A stretch of 64,000 bases of DNA, taken from assembly GCA_025200525.1 (NCBI GenBank), contig CM045770.1:90048084-90112083 (forward strand), in the 5' to 3' direction. Below are positions 1-11,147 of the stretch, piece by piece. Position 1 is the first letter of the stretch, and each line of letters begins with the position of its first letter. Source of the DNA: Camellia lanceoleosa (Eukaryota; Streptophyta; Magnoliopsida; Ericales; Theaceae). A program made the translations under genes and the position numbers. The notes beneath the pieces are model-generated. The model worked only from the letters and a program-made list of their open reading frames with translations. It did no database searches and was not told the DNA's origin.

Positions 1-3000
1 ATATCCCTAATGCCGATCAAAGCATCTTGGAATAAAAAGAGGAAGTCGTGTTAACAAAATGGCCAATCAATATAAAGAACCTCAAATTTAAAACAAGTCT
101 CTCAAAGGCAGTTATAATAGTGAATTACTTCAAATTCAACTTAACACAGTTAATGACTTAATAAATCACATAATAATACGGCGGATACCTACATGCAAAA
201 ATCAAATTAAAGTCATACAAAACCATCAGTAACACATTGGACAACATGGTAACGCAAATAACAATGACAATGTAGCAATTTTATTGCAAACAAATTGTAT
301 AATTCACATTATTTAAAAATTATGATAAGTAGTTTTTTCAAGATCACGACAATAATGTTGAACTGAATGAAATTGTAGGGTAGTTATTGTGGTAACTAGA
401 AGCTCTATAGTTTAGATAGGATATCTACTGTATGTAAACTTTCTTGATAATAAAAAAAAGAAAGAAAAATATTTATGGTTTTTATCTTTTTTGGGGGCTG
501 AGGAATAATATGCTAGGGCAAGGGACAATAACGGAGCACCAAAAAAGAAGCAAAGCAAGACAAAATAGAAACCATAAAAACAAAAACAAACAAAGCTAGA
601 GGACTGCATCAGCAACATTCAACTTCACAGGCTTCTGACAGCAATGGGAGCCTCTACACCAGAAAGGGACCATGAAAAATTGATCCTAGAAGTCCAAGCA
701 CCCAAACTCATGCACAGCTTGATTGCTTGTCTAGGCCAATTCTTCTTTGAAGCTAACAGCACATTAATGTCACCCACCAATAATGGTATCATATCAATAG
801 ACCAAAAAGAAAAATATTTCATGTCAAAAAAAGGGATTCTTTTTCAAGCAACCACTTCATGTATAATATCCCATCAAATGAATAGCCTATCAAGAAAATA
901 TTTCTTCAACATAATGTAACCAGAATTATATTCTGCCAAGACAATAAGAAATTTCACAGTTTGAAAGAGGCAAGCAAGAATAACATCTCCAAGGAAGGGG
1001 AAAGCATCAAGCTTGTGAGAATCAAATGGTTTCAACTTCCAATCCACAAATAGTATAAATTAATAAATCAAACACAATAAACAAAAAATATAAATGGTTT
1101 GGCAATGTGCCTACATCCACGAAGATCAAATCCACTATGCACCATAAGACTACAAAGCTCAAAGCCTCCGGGCCAATGAGTGGGGCCTCCACAGGCCCAT
1201 TACAATAAATCTGATTCAACAGTAAAAAATACAATGCACCCTATGAAGCACGGGCACGGACACAAGACACAGGACACGGTGATTTCAAAAAAATTGGGAT
1301 ACAAACAGAGCGGGGGACATGGCAAATTTTTTTTTAATTTATTTTTATATATATTTGCTATGTAGATTAATATTATGCTACCAAATAATCAAAATTAATA
1401 AAAACTAACATTAATTCAATATATAAATATATATATATATATATATAAGCCACTATATTTAAACAAATTAATAAATTATCTATATTTGGACACGCGTGTC
1501 CCCGGCGTCCTGAGTGTCCCAACAAAACAAGAAAATGTGTGTCCCAACCATGTCCTCGGCGTGTCCTCGTGTCCCCGCCATGTCCTCTCGCAAAAAAATA
1601 ATAATAAAAAATTAAAGGGACAAGCCATTTAGCATGTCCCATACGTGTCCCGGCGTGTCTCGTGTTTGACACCGCTATGGTTCCTATTTTGAAGCATCCA
1701 TGCTTCATAGAATACACCTCATAACAAAAGGTGAGCTTACATTACTATTCATTTGTAGGTCCACAGGTACATCCATTCAACCACTATTATAGCAATCCTT
1801 TACACTAGTATAGAGTTTTAGATTAATAACAAAATACCTTTTCGGACTTTGGAATTGTGATGAGATGTTTGCTGAAGAAGCTCTTTCAATGTCAAACCTT
1901 TTTTGCTCACTGCCAAACCCGCCTTTTCTGACGCTACACTCTGCTCGGGAAGGATAATGGCTGCTCATAATCCACAAAATAGCACTTTCTTTAGGAATGT
2001 AATTCTTGTTCTTTTCAACAACATTAATTCAACTCAAACTTGTTGGCATTTAACGTAAATAGAAAAAGAAAAGAAAAGGAAAAAAAAAGGAGGGGGGTGT
2101 TCAGTTGTTATCTAATATATATATATACTAGATAATTAAGGCCTTGTTTGGTTTGTGTTTCTCAAAAAATTTTGAGAAAAATTCTCTACAAATAAGTTTT
2201 TAAAAGTAATCAAATCAAACAAATTTTTTTCAAAAAATTTCCCAAAACTTGTTTGGTTTACAAGTTTTCCAAACAAATCTCTCTCTCATACACATCAAAT
2301 CAATCACTTTTTCCAAAACTCTCTCTCAAAATAATTTTCAAAACATCTTTTGAAAAAAACCAAACCAAACAATTTTTCGTACTTTTTATCTCTAAAACTC
2401 ATCTCCCAAATTCAAACCAAACATACCCTAAGATTTGCTAAAATTGTTGCATTGTTTATCAATTTTTTTCATTTTTCCTTTCAGACATTTGGAACTGGGA
2501 ATATTACTTTATTCCTCTTATTGGCATAGAATCATCTATCATGTAATTGAAAAATATGCCATGCCACTTCAATTCTATCTAGGAAAGTTCTATCATTTGA
2601 ACCTTGACAATAAACATAAATGACATGAACTTAAACGACATAGGGAGCAAATATATATTCTATCTATACTATTATTTATGTGAAGGCTAAAGTTGGTGTT
2701 GACGTCTCATTTTTTGGATTTCACCAAAATACCCCTATAGTAGTAGTTACATGGCCAGTAATGCCCTAAATTCAGGGTTTTTTTTCTCTTTTTTTTTTTT
2801 TTTCCAAATCTCTCAACTTTTGATTTTTCCAAATTCATTTCAATTCTCATATTTTGAATTCAATCATACAGTTTACAATCTTATTTTTCTGAAACAAAAT
2901 GATCATATGCAGAGTCACTTCTAGTATGTATGTATATATATATATAGAAAGCATTTGAAGTACAAAAAGACATTACCTTTGGATTTGATTTCAGTGCTTG

Positions 3001-3193
3001 TAGCATTTTTTGGCGGTGGCAATTTCCGACCAATCTTTCGTTTTATTTTCTACGAAATAAAAAATAAAAAAATCAATAAATACAGTAAAAGAAAAAAGCA
3101 TTTAAAAATCAATTTTTAAAAAAATAAAAAGTTACTTTTGAAGTCGACACCGCGCTGTTGCTGCTTCTTTCGGGGAGCCTTAGGCCTCACCAT
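1..3193 (-). CDS. IPI1: IPI1/TEX10 homologue, 5' part (runs off the left edge)
   Basis: Four coding exons are readable on the minus strand: 3193-3136, 3049-2977, 1960-1838 and 25-1 (cut by the window edge). They start MVRPKAPRKKQQQRGVDFK, then give KIKRKIGRKLPPPKNAT, LPEQSVASEKAGLAVSKKG and LTLKELLQQTSHHNSKVRK, and end DALIGIRD. I recognise this as the conserved N-terminus of plant TEX10/IPI1 proteins. In yeast, Ipi1 is part of the Rix1-Ipi complex that acts in the nucleolus/nucleoplasm on ITS2 processing and 60S maturation; the same role here is inferred. Donors and acceptors are GT/AG, and exons 2-3-4 join in phase. The exon 1/exon 2 join is one base out of phase because of an AAAA run at the exon 1 donor. 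Intron 3 (26-1837) holds a hAT-like MITE. The C-terminal part lies outside the window. Confidence 0.85.
1241..1710. mobile_element. hAT-like MITE in IPI1 intron 3
   Basis: The ends are inverted: CTATGAAGCA at the left and TGCTTCATAG at the right. They are flanked by near-identical 8-bp duplications (AATGCACC at 1233-1240, AATACACC at 1711-1718). The interior is rich in GACAC/GTGTC repeats that fold back on each other, around an AT-rich core with a (TA)n tract near 1427-1448. The 8-bp target duplication suggests hAT. No coding capacity. Confidence 0.65.
2140..2428. mobile_element. PIF/Harbinger (Tourist-like) MITE
   Basis: Terminal inverted repeats GGCCTTGTTTGGTTTG and its imperfect complement (ending CAAACCAAACATACCC) are flanked by TAA on both sides (2137-2139 and 2429-2431), the PIF/Harbinger target. 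It lies in IPI1 intron 2. Confidence 0.7.
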
Positions 3194-3430
3194 TTTGCAC
3201 TGTAATTAAAACCCACATGAAAACACAAGCAAACTACATTAGCACTACAAGACTACAACAATATTATAATCTCATCATTCTGTTTGATTGCCAGGAAAAT
3301 AGTGGAAGAGAAAGAAAATAAAACAGAAAATAATTACAGATATCGCAGGGCGAGGAAGAAAAGCGGAGAAGAATAAGAGAGGAAGCGTTGGCAATTGATT
3401 ACAGTGCTTGGATGGCTTATTTAAACTATT
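3194..3430 (-). promoter_or_regulatory. IPI1 5' leader, leader intron and core promoter
   Basis: Upstream of the ATG an acceptor (AG at 3201-3200) precedes the last leader bases, which implies a 5'-UTR intron. A candidate donor, GTAATT, lies near 3340. A TATA-like TTTAAATAAG reads on the minus strand at 3425-3416, about 220 bases above the ATG, so transcription probably starts near 3390. The exact leader structure is inferred. Confidence 0.5.
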
Positions 3431-3484
3431 CTTCTTTCCTCTTTGTTTTTCTGTAAGGCTAGGGCTTTTTTGCTGTGGTCTAGT

Positions 3485-3500
3485 AGGCCCATTAGGGTTT
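3485..3500 (-). promoter_or_regulatory. Telo-box plus site II element
   Basis: The minus strand reads AAACCCTAA (3500-3492) directly followed by TGGGCCT (3491-3485), about 70 bases upstream of the IPI1 TATA-like box. This pair (telo-box and site II, TGGGCY) is a known signature of plant ribosomal-protein and ribosome-biogenesis promoters bound by TCP and telo-box factors. That fits the identity of the downstream gene. Confidence 0.6.
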
Positions 3501-4266
3501 TTGGTTCAATCGAGCTGAACTCGGCCATGTTTGGTTATCCACATGAAACGCTTGGGCTTAACCTGCAGTCCTCAAAAGGAACCTGAGGCCTATCATGGTT
3601 TCGCTATGCTATTTTTTTTTTTTTAGCTATGATAAAAAAAAATTAGTTATGCAATTATTTTACTTATAACTTCTTTTTTTTTTTTTAACTCAGAAAATTA
3701 AAGGCTCCATTTGGTGGAGCTTCAAACTTTAGTTCTACCTTTATTTTGAACACGTGTTTGTTTATACTTTTTAAAAATTAATTTACACTCATTTTTAAAA
3801 ACTCATTTAATGCAGAAAAATTTGACTAACCTATTGCCGTCTCTCAACATCCAAATGGTTGACCGAATAGTGCACAAATTTATTTTAACAATTGCTACCT
3901 TTTATTTTTTATATTTAAAATAAATTAAAAAATCAAAAAAAATTAAAAAAATATGAGCTTTGAATAGAATTTTGAGTTGTGTATTTGGTTATAAGTTGAA
4001 AGTTTTGTATCAAATTTCATATGCCACATCGAAAATTCCACACTCAATTCAAAACTCTTTAAAACTCATTTACCAAACAAATTTTTCACACTCAAATCAT
4101 AATTTCAAAATTCACAAACTCAAAATACAACTCTATATTCTCAAATTATATTTAGAAAATCCTACCAAAAAGCTACCGGTTATTCTATTTTTTCTTTTAA
4201 ATATACACTATAGTGTTTCCCAATGAGGATATGAACCGCTGAGCCTTGTTTTGTATGATTTTTATA
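3501..4266. other. Intergenic DNA upstream of IPI1
   Basis: AT-rich sequence with homopolymer runs. No gene, RNA or clearly bounded element was recognised; the short ORF at 3960-4226 has low-complexity composition and no family signature. Confidence 0.5.
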
Positions 4267-4519
4267 CTCTCCATCCTAAAATATTAGTCTATTTGAATAA
4301 TTTAACTCTTTTTGGTAATAAATTATTGCATTCCAAAAATAAGTTTAGAAAAGTAACATTTGATACTAAAATTATTATACTACAAAAAATATTATTGAAT
4401 TTAAAAGAAAGACAAAATAAAAAAATCATATTATTTTAGTCCTTACTTTTTAAAAAAGAACTAATACTTTGGAACAATGAAAAATTGAACAAGTGACTAA
4501 TATTTTAGGACGGAGAGAG
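4267..4519. mobile_element. Stowaway-like (Tc1/Mariner) MITE
   Basis: Inverted ends begin CTCTCCATCCTAAAATATTA on the left and end with the complement of CTCTCTCCGTCCTAAAATAT on the right, flanked by TA dinucleotides. The CTCY...CCGTCC start is the hallmark of plant Stowaway elements. Confidence 0.75.
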
Positions 4520-6281
4520 TATATCGTTTATAAAAAAAAATTAAATCAATTTGATAATTGTAACTTATTTATTTTATCAATTTTTTTTTTTTAAAAATAA
4601 ATCCATGTTTGTTTTTAAAACATACTATCTTTTATTTTTTAAAAAATAATAAAATAAAATATTAAGAGATTTGTCATAAAAAAACAGTTTCACTTATATT
4701 GTTCTATTTATGTTTTATATGATTGATTTTGTTTCCATAGACTTATTGTTGGGTTTGTGATGTTTTCTCCCCCTCTAGCTTGTTGTTTTGTTAGAATATG
4801 GATGATAGGTGTTTTGAGAAGTAAATTAAAAGTTAATTTTTAAATTTTTTTAATAAAATGTAAAAAAAATAAAGAGATAATATTACTCAAAAAATCTAAA
4901 AATAAAAAATTAGCTTTTTAATTAACTTGACAAAGTAAGCCAAAATCAAGGTGTAGGGCAATGCAGAGCACAGAGGTGTCGGAATAATTTGTTATTTTAG
5001 AAGGAGATGGTACTAAGGAAATAAATGATAAAGTATATGAGAGATAAAAATTAATTAGCAATGAAAAGTGGAAAAAGTAACGAAAATTTCTACCCATAAA
5101 TCCCATATAAATAGAATGTTATTCCATTTAGTCCTAAGAGTTTTTTTTTATAAAGATTCGGATTGGTCCTCTCATTTATTTTTAGGAAGGTTTATATGTG
5201 TTTACCGAGTACCCTTTTTGTGTGATTAATTTGGGAACAAATTGGTGCGCTTGTAAGCCAGATTTGTTTGTAAGACGGAAGATAATATTATGTGGTGTGG
5301 TGATTTGGTGGAGTGTATCACGCGGTGGATGGTTTTTATTCTCCTTTAGGATTGTTTAGTGTTGGTTTTGCCATTTTCGAAAGTGAACGTGGGGTTTGCG
5401 TAGTTAGGTGTCTCCCGCACGATGCCACAAGGTTTGTACATTGTTTATTTTTTTTTTTTTTCTACAGCGGTCCTGATGTGTGTGTGTTTTCATGGATTGG
5501 GGGATGGGTAGTCGCTTTTTTTGTTTGGGGTTTTTGTTCGGTAAGTTAGATCATGTTCCCTGCTCATTGCTCAATTTTTGATTGGGAGTTTATTTACCAT
5601 TGCACACCAAGAAATATTCACATTGATGCATTGATTTTTGTTTCAACCAACTAAAAAAATCCATCAAGATGGAAATCCACTTAAAAGGAAAGAACATTTA
5701 TATTGACAAATACACTATGTTTATTTTACCAAAGGTACCGTAAAGAAATATTCACATTGATTGGGGAGACGCAAGTATTCGCCATTGTTTATTTGGGGTT
5801 GTGTGGTGTAGATCGCCGTGTGTGTGTTGTTAATGGCATGTGATGGTTATATGAATTGCGCATTTGTTTATTTATTTTTTTTCATTGTTCTTGCCGTAAG
5901 GTGTTTGTATGTTGTGATTTGTATGAACGTTATCCGTATGGGGTTGTCATGGTGTTTTGATTCGGGCAACCGTTTAACCGAAAAACGCGACATGTAATTT
6001 TGCTTTGTTCGTGATAAAATGCACATCAATGTATTGCATTTTCTTGTACCCAATGTGTGATTGCTACTGATGTTTTTGATGCATAGGTGTGGATATTGCA
6101 CTTTAGTTAAGTTGTCACGTAGATGGCCAAAACCACGTCATGGTTCATTTGTGTTACGTCATTCCACATTCTAGTAGGCTGCTATTGATGTTATTTGTAA
6201 AGCTTTATGGGTTGGTGCCAGGTCTTATGTACATGATGTTCATATCTCTGATTACAATAGTTCACAGGATTGCGATGATGA
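4520..6281. other. Intergenic DNA, no recognised gene
   Basis: AT-rich up to about 5150, then a T/G-rich stretch with short ORFs that resemble no family I know. Nothing else is supported. Confidence 0.5.
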
Positions 6282-6381
6282 NNNNNNNNNNNNNNNNNNN
6301 NNNNNNNNNNNNNNNNNNNNNNNNNNNNNNNNNNNNNNNNNNNNNNNNNNNNNNNNNNNNNNNNNNNNNNNNNNNNNNNNN
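6282..6381. other. Assembly gap (100 N)
   Basis: Exactly 100 N bases, the conventional size for a gap of unknown length. Open frames that cross it are artefacts. Confidence 0.99.
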
Positions 6382-7800
6382 ATTTTGGACGGATGCGTGA
6401 TGTGAGCGGACGGTTGCGGATTGATTTTCTCCAATCCGCCAATTTGGCAGACGGATGGATTTGAGATTTCTTTGGCATAACCGAACAACCGCCAAATCGC
6501 GAGCACCCTAGTAATTTATAAGACTTTGTGTTTTCAATTTGTTTAAATATTATGTTTGTGTTTTCAATTGAAAAAGAGTTTAAATATTCTGTTGAAAAAA
6601 AGTTTTCAACTTGAATATATTTTTTGAATTGAAAAAAATAAGCGTATTATTTATCTATATTTTTGATTTTTAAATCTAACTCTAAAAAATAATAAATAAA
6701 ATATGATATATGTTGTTGGTTTTTGTTTTCAAAACATATATAAATATAACAATACAGAGACATTTAACTTACCATCAAGCACAGTTTCACATGTAGGAGC
6801 TCAATCATATATTTTAATCACAGATTGCAATATTCTTATACGATGAATCATATCATGATTGGTATACGCATACGAAGATGCAAAGGATCGCGGATATTCT
6901 AAAAATTTAAACTTTCTTTCTTTAGATATGCATGCTGATTATAATATTTTTAAGTCATTGACTGCATTACTTTTTCTTTCTTTTTTTTGAGGAAGTGGCA
7001 ATGTTGAATTATGCTGAAAATTTATAAAATTTTTAAACCGCCAAACCGATTCGTGATCATCCGCTAAAACAAGAATCAAGATCCACACTGTATCAAGTGA
7101 CGGATGATGCCCAATCCGCCACCCAATGGACGACGCTGACGGGAGTGCTCAAGCAACAAGAACCTAATCTTAAAAAGAGTTATTTGAAAAAATTAATGTT
7201 TTAATTTAAAGTCAAAAAATTATTAAAAAAAGAAAAAAAGTAACAAATAAATTAAACCATATAACTAAAAATAACTAAAAAAGAACACTAAAAAAAGTTT
7301 GTTCCCAACCTACCCATGATCAAGCAGAATTGTTACACCATTTTTCATATTCAGGCCCAAAGTGCTAAACCCAGTGTTAAAAACCATATAACTAAATAAA
7401 CAGTAATGGACTAATAAATTGTGAAATTTATACTAACAGTCTTTCACGTAAAAATGTTTTAAAAAATATTTTATTTATATTTGCAAATGATTTTGCATCA
7501 TTATTTCAAAAATAATTTATTTTTAAAATTTTGTGTTATTTTTACAAAATTGACTCACTCATTATCTTCAATATATTTAGTTTTTTAAATAAATATTTAA
7601 TTCATTAGCAAAAGTCATAGGCCTCTATCTTTAGTCAATAAAATATTTTTTGTTTTTATACGAAAAATAAAATAAAAATATTTTTATGTAAAAATTAATT
7701 TTAAAAATTGGTTTTTGGCGTAAAAGTCGAAACAAATAAGGAATTTTTTCCGAATGAAAATATTATCAAAACATGGGTCCATTTGGTGACAGATCTGGCA
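6382..7800. other. Intergenic DNA with possible decayed MITE
   Basis: GC-richer pieces with ATCCGCC/GGCGGAT-type words at 6385-6500 and 7030-7150 flank an AT-rich core. This resembles a decayed inverted-repeat element whose left end is hidden by the gap. No gene was recognised. Confidence 0.35.
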
Positions 7801-7895
7801 CTGAAATCATGAAGCAAATGAAGCCCATTTTTCACTCTCGCTCTTTCTCTCATCTGAACTGAAAACCAGATTGACATTTCTGTCTACCACCCTTG
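7801..7895 (+). promoter_or_regulatory. Probable PIG-A 5' leader exon
   Basis: A CT-rich leader ends in a good splice donor (CCTTG|GTGAGT, GT at 7896-7897). An AAGCCCA site II-like word lies at 7821-7827. The next acceptor in this orientation is just before the PIG-A start (ATTGCAG ending 11147), so this is probably a non-coding first exon followed by a 3.25-kb intron. This is inferred from position and splice signals only. Confidence 0.4.
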
Positions 7896-8724
7896 GTGAG
7901 TTTCCTGTAAATCAATCTTAATGATGTTTTATGGGGTTTCAGTATGTGGCTTTTTCTTCTTCAACGATCTGGATCAAATTGTATATGAAATCAGACGTGT
8001 GAATTGAGTCTCACATTGTTCAACGAACAACCCACTAAGATTCCGAGGATGTTAAAGTCACTTGGAAAAATGTGGTTTCAATTCTCTTCCATGCTGATCA
8101 AACGCTTATATGTATATTGTGTCGCTCTTATTTAATAACCCAGGACAGGGTGTTTGATGCCTCAAAGAAGAATTCATCTTAATTGCAAATCAACTTACAT
8201 AAAAGTTAGTATGATTTGATATCAAACCTCTTCCAGACTAGAGTCAGTCCATTAGATCATGTCAAATATTTGGGACACTGAACAAGTTTATTATAGGATT
8301 AATTGGAGAGAGAGAGAGAGAGATTCCTGCTTCAAACTTCTGGGTCTTTTGTTTTAATTAAATGTTTTAGAGTCTGTTTCTTAGGTTTCATAGCATATTC
8401 TGGATTTTTGCATTTATGATTGTCATTATGTTGCTATGCCCTCCATGGTTATTTTTTGCATTATTTTGAAATGGTATTTACTGCATTGAATTGTTATGAA
8501 GTTCATGGGTCTATGTCATTGGTATAGTTATTTTGGAATTGCTTTGTATAATCTTTCTCTATATGGTTAGTCAAATACATAATGGTATATCTGCAACTCA
8601 GTATGTTTAAAATTAAAATGTGCAGAATTTGTTGGTTCTGGCTTTTGTTTCTTTAGTTCTGTTGTTTAATTTGGAATGCTCCTGTCACCTGAAATCATAC
8701 GAGATTCCTGTCATTATTCTCTTA

Positions 8725-9139
8725 GGTTGTGTTTGGTTGAAGAATTTGATGAAGGAAATGAAAAGGGGAAGGGAAATAGAAAGAAAAGAAGAAAGAATTT
8801 ATAGGATTCAAATTCCAAGCTATGTTTGGTTGATTTGGGAATTGGAGAAAGAAAACCTAATTTGTGTTTGGTTGGGAGATTTGAGAAGGATTTGGAAAAG
8901 AAAGGGAAACTAAGTGAAATGTAGATATATTTTAGTTACATTTCACCTACCTTTTCCTTTTCCTTTCCAAATCCCCCAACCAAACACAACGTAAGTGAAC
9001 TCAAGAGACAAAAAGTGGATTGCATTTCCCTTTCATTTTCTTTTCCCTTATGTTTTCCATTATAACCAAACAAAAAGTGGGATTGCATTTCTTTTTCCCT
9101 TTCCATTTCTCTCATCAAATCTTCTAACAAAACATAGCC
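8725..9139. mobile_element. PIF/Harbinger-like MITE
   Basis: Imperfect inverted ends of about 34 bp (GGTTGTGTTTGGTTGAAGAA left; complement of GGCTATGTTTTGTTAGAAGA right) are flanked by TTA at 8722-8724 and 9140-9142. Internal copies of GTGTTTGGTTG make it strongly fold-back. It lies in the probable PIG-A leader intron. Confidence 0.65.
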
Positions 9140-9562
9140 TTATGATTGCTATGAACAATGGTGAAGGAATAATATAAATAAGAGGACTTTTGGCTATGCA
9201 CGATCATACTCTCTTAGTTCCTCTATTTAGATCTGAAATCATGAACATTCATAATGCAAGATCGGGTATTGATCAAATTGTTTATGTAGCCCAGAGTGGA
9301 GTAGAGTCTGTTCTTCTTTCTTGATAAATGTATTTTTTCTTTACTCTATAATCTCTTCATATTTACTTTTTTGGTTCTACCTAAATTTATTTCTATGTTT
9401 TGCATTATATTAATCTTGTCAAGAATGTTGGCATTTCGCTCTTACAAAATTTGGTTTTTGGGAGGAGGGTTGGTGGTTGCTCTTGACATGGACTTAGATT
9501 AGTCATGATAGGATTCTTTACCTTATGTTTGCTAGAAGAATGGAAAATAGGAAGAAGACTAA

Positions 9563-9780
9563 GGCCTCGTTTGGGAACATGTTATTTTAGTAATTGACTT
9601 TTGGCTAAAATATGAGGTAAAAAAAATTAGTATGTTTAGGATGACTTTTTAATTTTTACGAAAGATCCGCAAAAGTAGAGAGCAAAGGAATTTTGACTTT
9701 TTTTGATATAGTTTGTTGGCTTTTTGTTTTTTTAGTGACTTTTTGGCTTTAGACTAAAAGTGATGTTGCCAAACAAGGCC
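9563..9780. mobile_element. PIF/Harbinger (Tourist-like) MITE
   Basis: Ends GGCCTCGTTTGG and CCAAACAAGGCC are inverted and flanked by TAA at 9560-9562 and 9781-9783. 218 bp, non-coding. Confidence 0.75.
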
Positions 9781-9783
9781 TAA

Positions 9784-11147
9784 GACGGATGGAAGAGTCA
9801 TCCATGTGGGATTGGATTGTGATGGCCTTCTTTGTTTGGTTGAAGGAAATGGGTACTATATTATTTGTTGCGTATATCCTTAAGGATGAGTAACCAACTT
9901 TTGAGGTGCAAAGAACAAGTTTGCTTTTGCTAAAAATGGGAGGAGTTCTTGACCTCCTTCCACCCAATCTTGGCAAATGAATTTGGAGTGCTTGGAGGAT
10001 TTCACATCTCTCGCTCTTTCCTTTCTTATCCCCCTCTCTCCCCCCAACCCAAAAAACAACAGAAAATGCATCCTTTCTTTTGCTCCATTTTTTATTTTCC
10101 TTTTTCCCATTTTTTTCCACATACCAAACAGCACTTGTGCATGCATTGTGTATTTGGGTAAAAAAGACTTTGAAGTCTCCTTCACTCAATGTGCATGGTC
10201 TATTTATGCTTGATTAATGTCATCATAGCTCCCATAACCTGTGATTGTACTTGAGGTTTAGCTGAGAAAAATTGTTACAGATGGCTGGGACAGGCCATTT
10301 AAGGGTTTTAGGGGTTGGATTTAAGGTTTATGAGGGCTATATGTTTGGTTGGACAAGTGGTTAAAGGGAATCAGCTGGTAGCACCAAGCAACAGGGAAAA
10401 AAAAATACTTCAGGAAGAAAATTATGGAAAGAGAAAAAAGAGAGGAGGCCTAGGAAATCAGGCCTAGGTTCTTAGGAAAGCACACTTGTAAAAGATGCAA
10501 CACACATCCACAAAAATAGGCAGCAAAAATATTTCTTCATCGATTGATCAAAAGAAGCTAAATATGTATATACAGGAGAGTGAATTTGGAGGCCAATCAA
10601 ACTTGGTGGCAAGAAAAATTCAGACATGGGTTGTATTGATTCTCTAATGTCTGAACCCTAAGCAAATTTTACCCAAACTAAATAAATCAGCTCACAAAGA
10701 AAAAGCCATCTTGGCAGCCCATAAAAAAGTGTAGAACTGCTCATGACATAAAATGATAAAATTCAAGAAAACACAAAAACAAGAATATAATCTAATTTAA
10801 AATTCTTAGTTTTCCTTTGCAAGACCTAAGCTAGAGTCTTGCCAATGTTTGCTCAACTCTGTTTTCACCAATCTTTTGTAGTATTTTCCAATGTTTGCTC
10901 TTGACTCTGGTTTCCCCATTCCTTTGTAGTATTTGCTGTACTTTCCTTGCATGATGTTTGCACTATTGGAGTATAGTTGGTCTTTTGTTAGCCTCAGTTA
11001 ATATGGTTCTTCCAGTGACCTTCTAGTAGTTTGTTTTACTTGTTTCCATTATCAATCTATCATTTTCTTAATTTACCTCTATCCTATTTTTTTCATGTTG
11101 CATCATGGATAAACACTTTCAAACGTAACTTATTTTCTTTATTGCAG
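9784..11147. other. Remainder of probable PIG-A leader intron
   Basis: No family signature was found, including in the overlapping short ORFs at 9749-10213. It ends at the acceptor ATTGCAG (11141-11147). Confidence 0.45.

Noticed and set aside
619..825. Possible IPI1 exon at the 65-codon minus-strand ORF (MKYFSFW...)
   Set aside because: It falls inside intron 3 between exons that join in phase (1838 to 25) and does not match the expected protein text.
6140..6506. ORFs crossing the N gap
   Set aside because: The open frame is created by the unknown bases.
9749..10189. 146-codon minus-strand ORF
   Set aside because: It overlaps the MITE end and low-complexity polypurine sequence; no recognisable domain.
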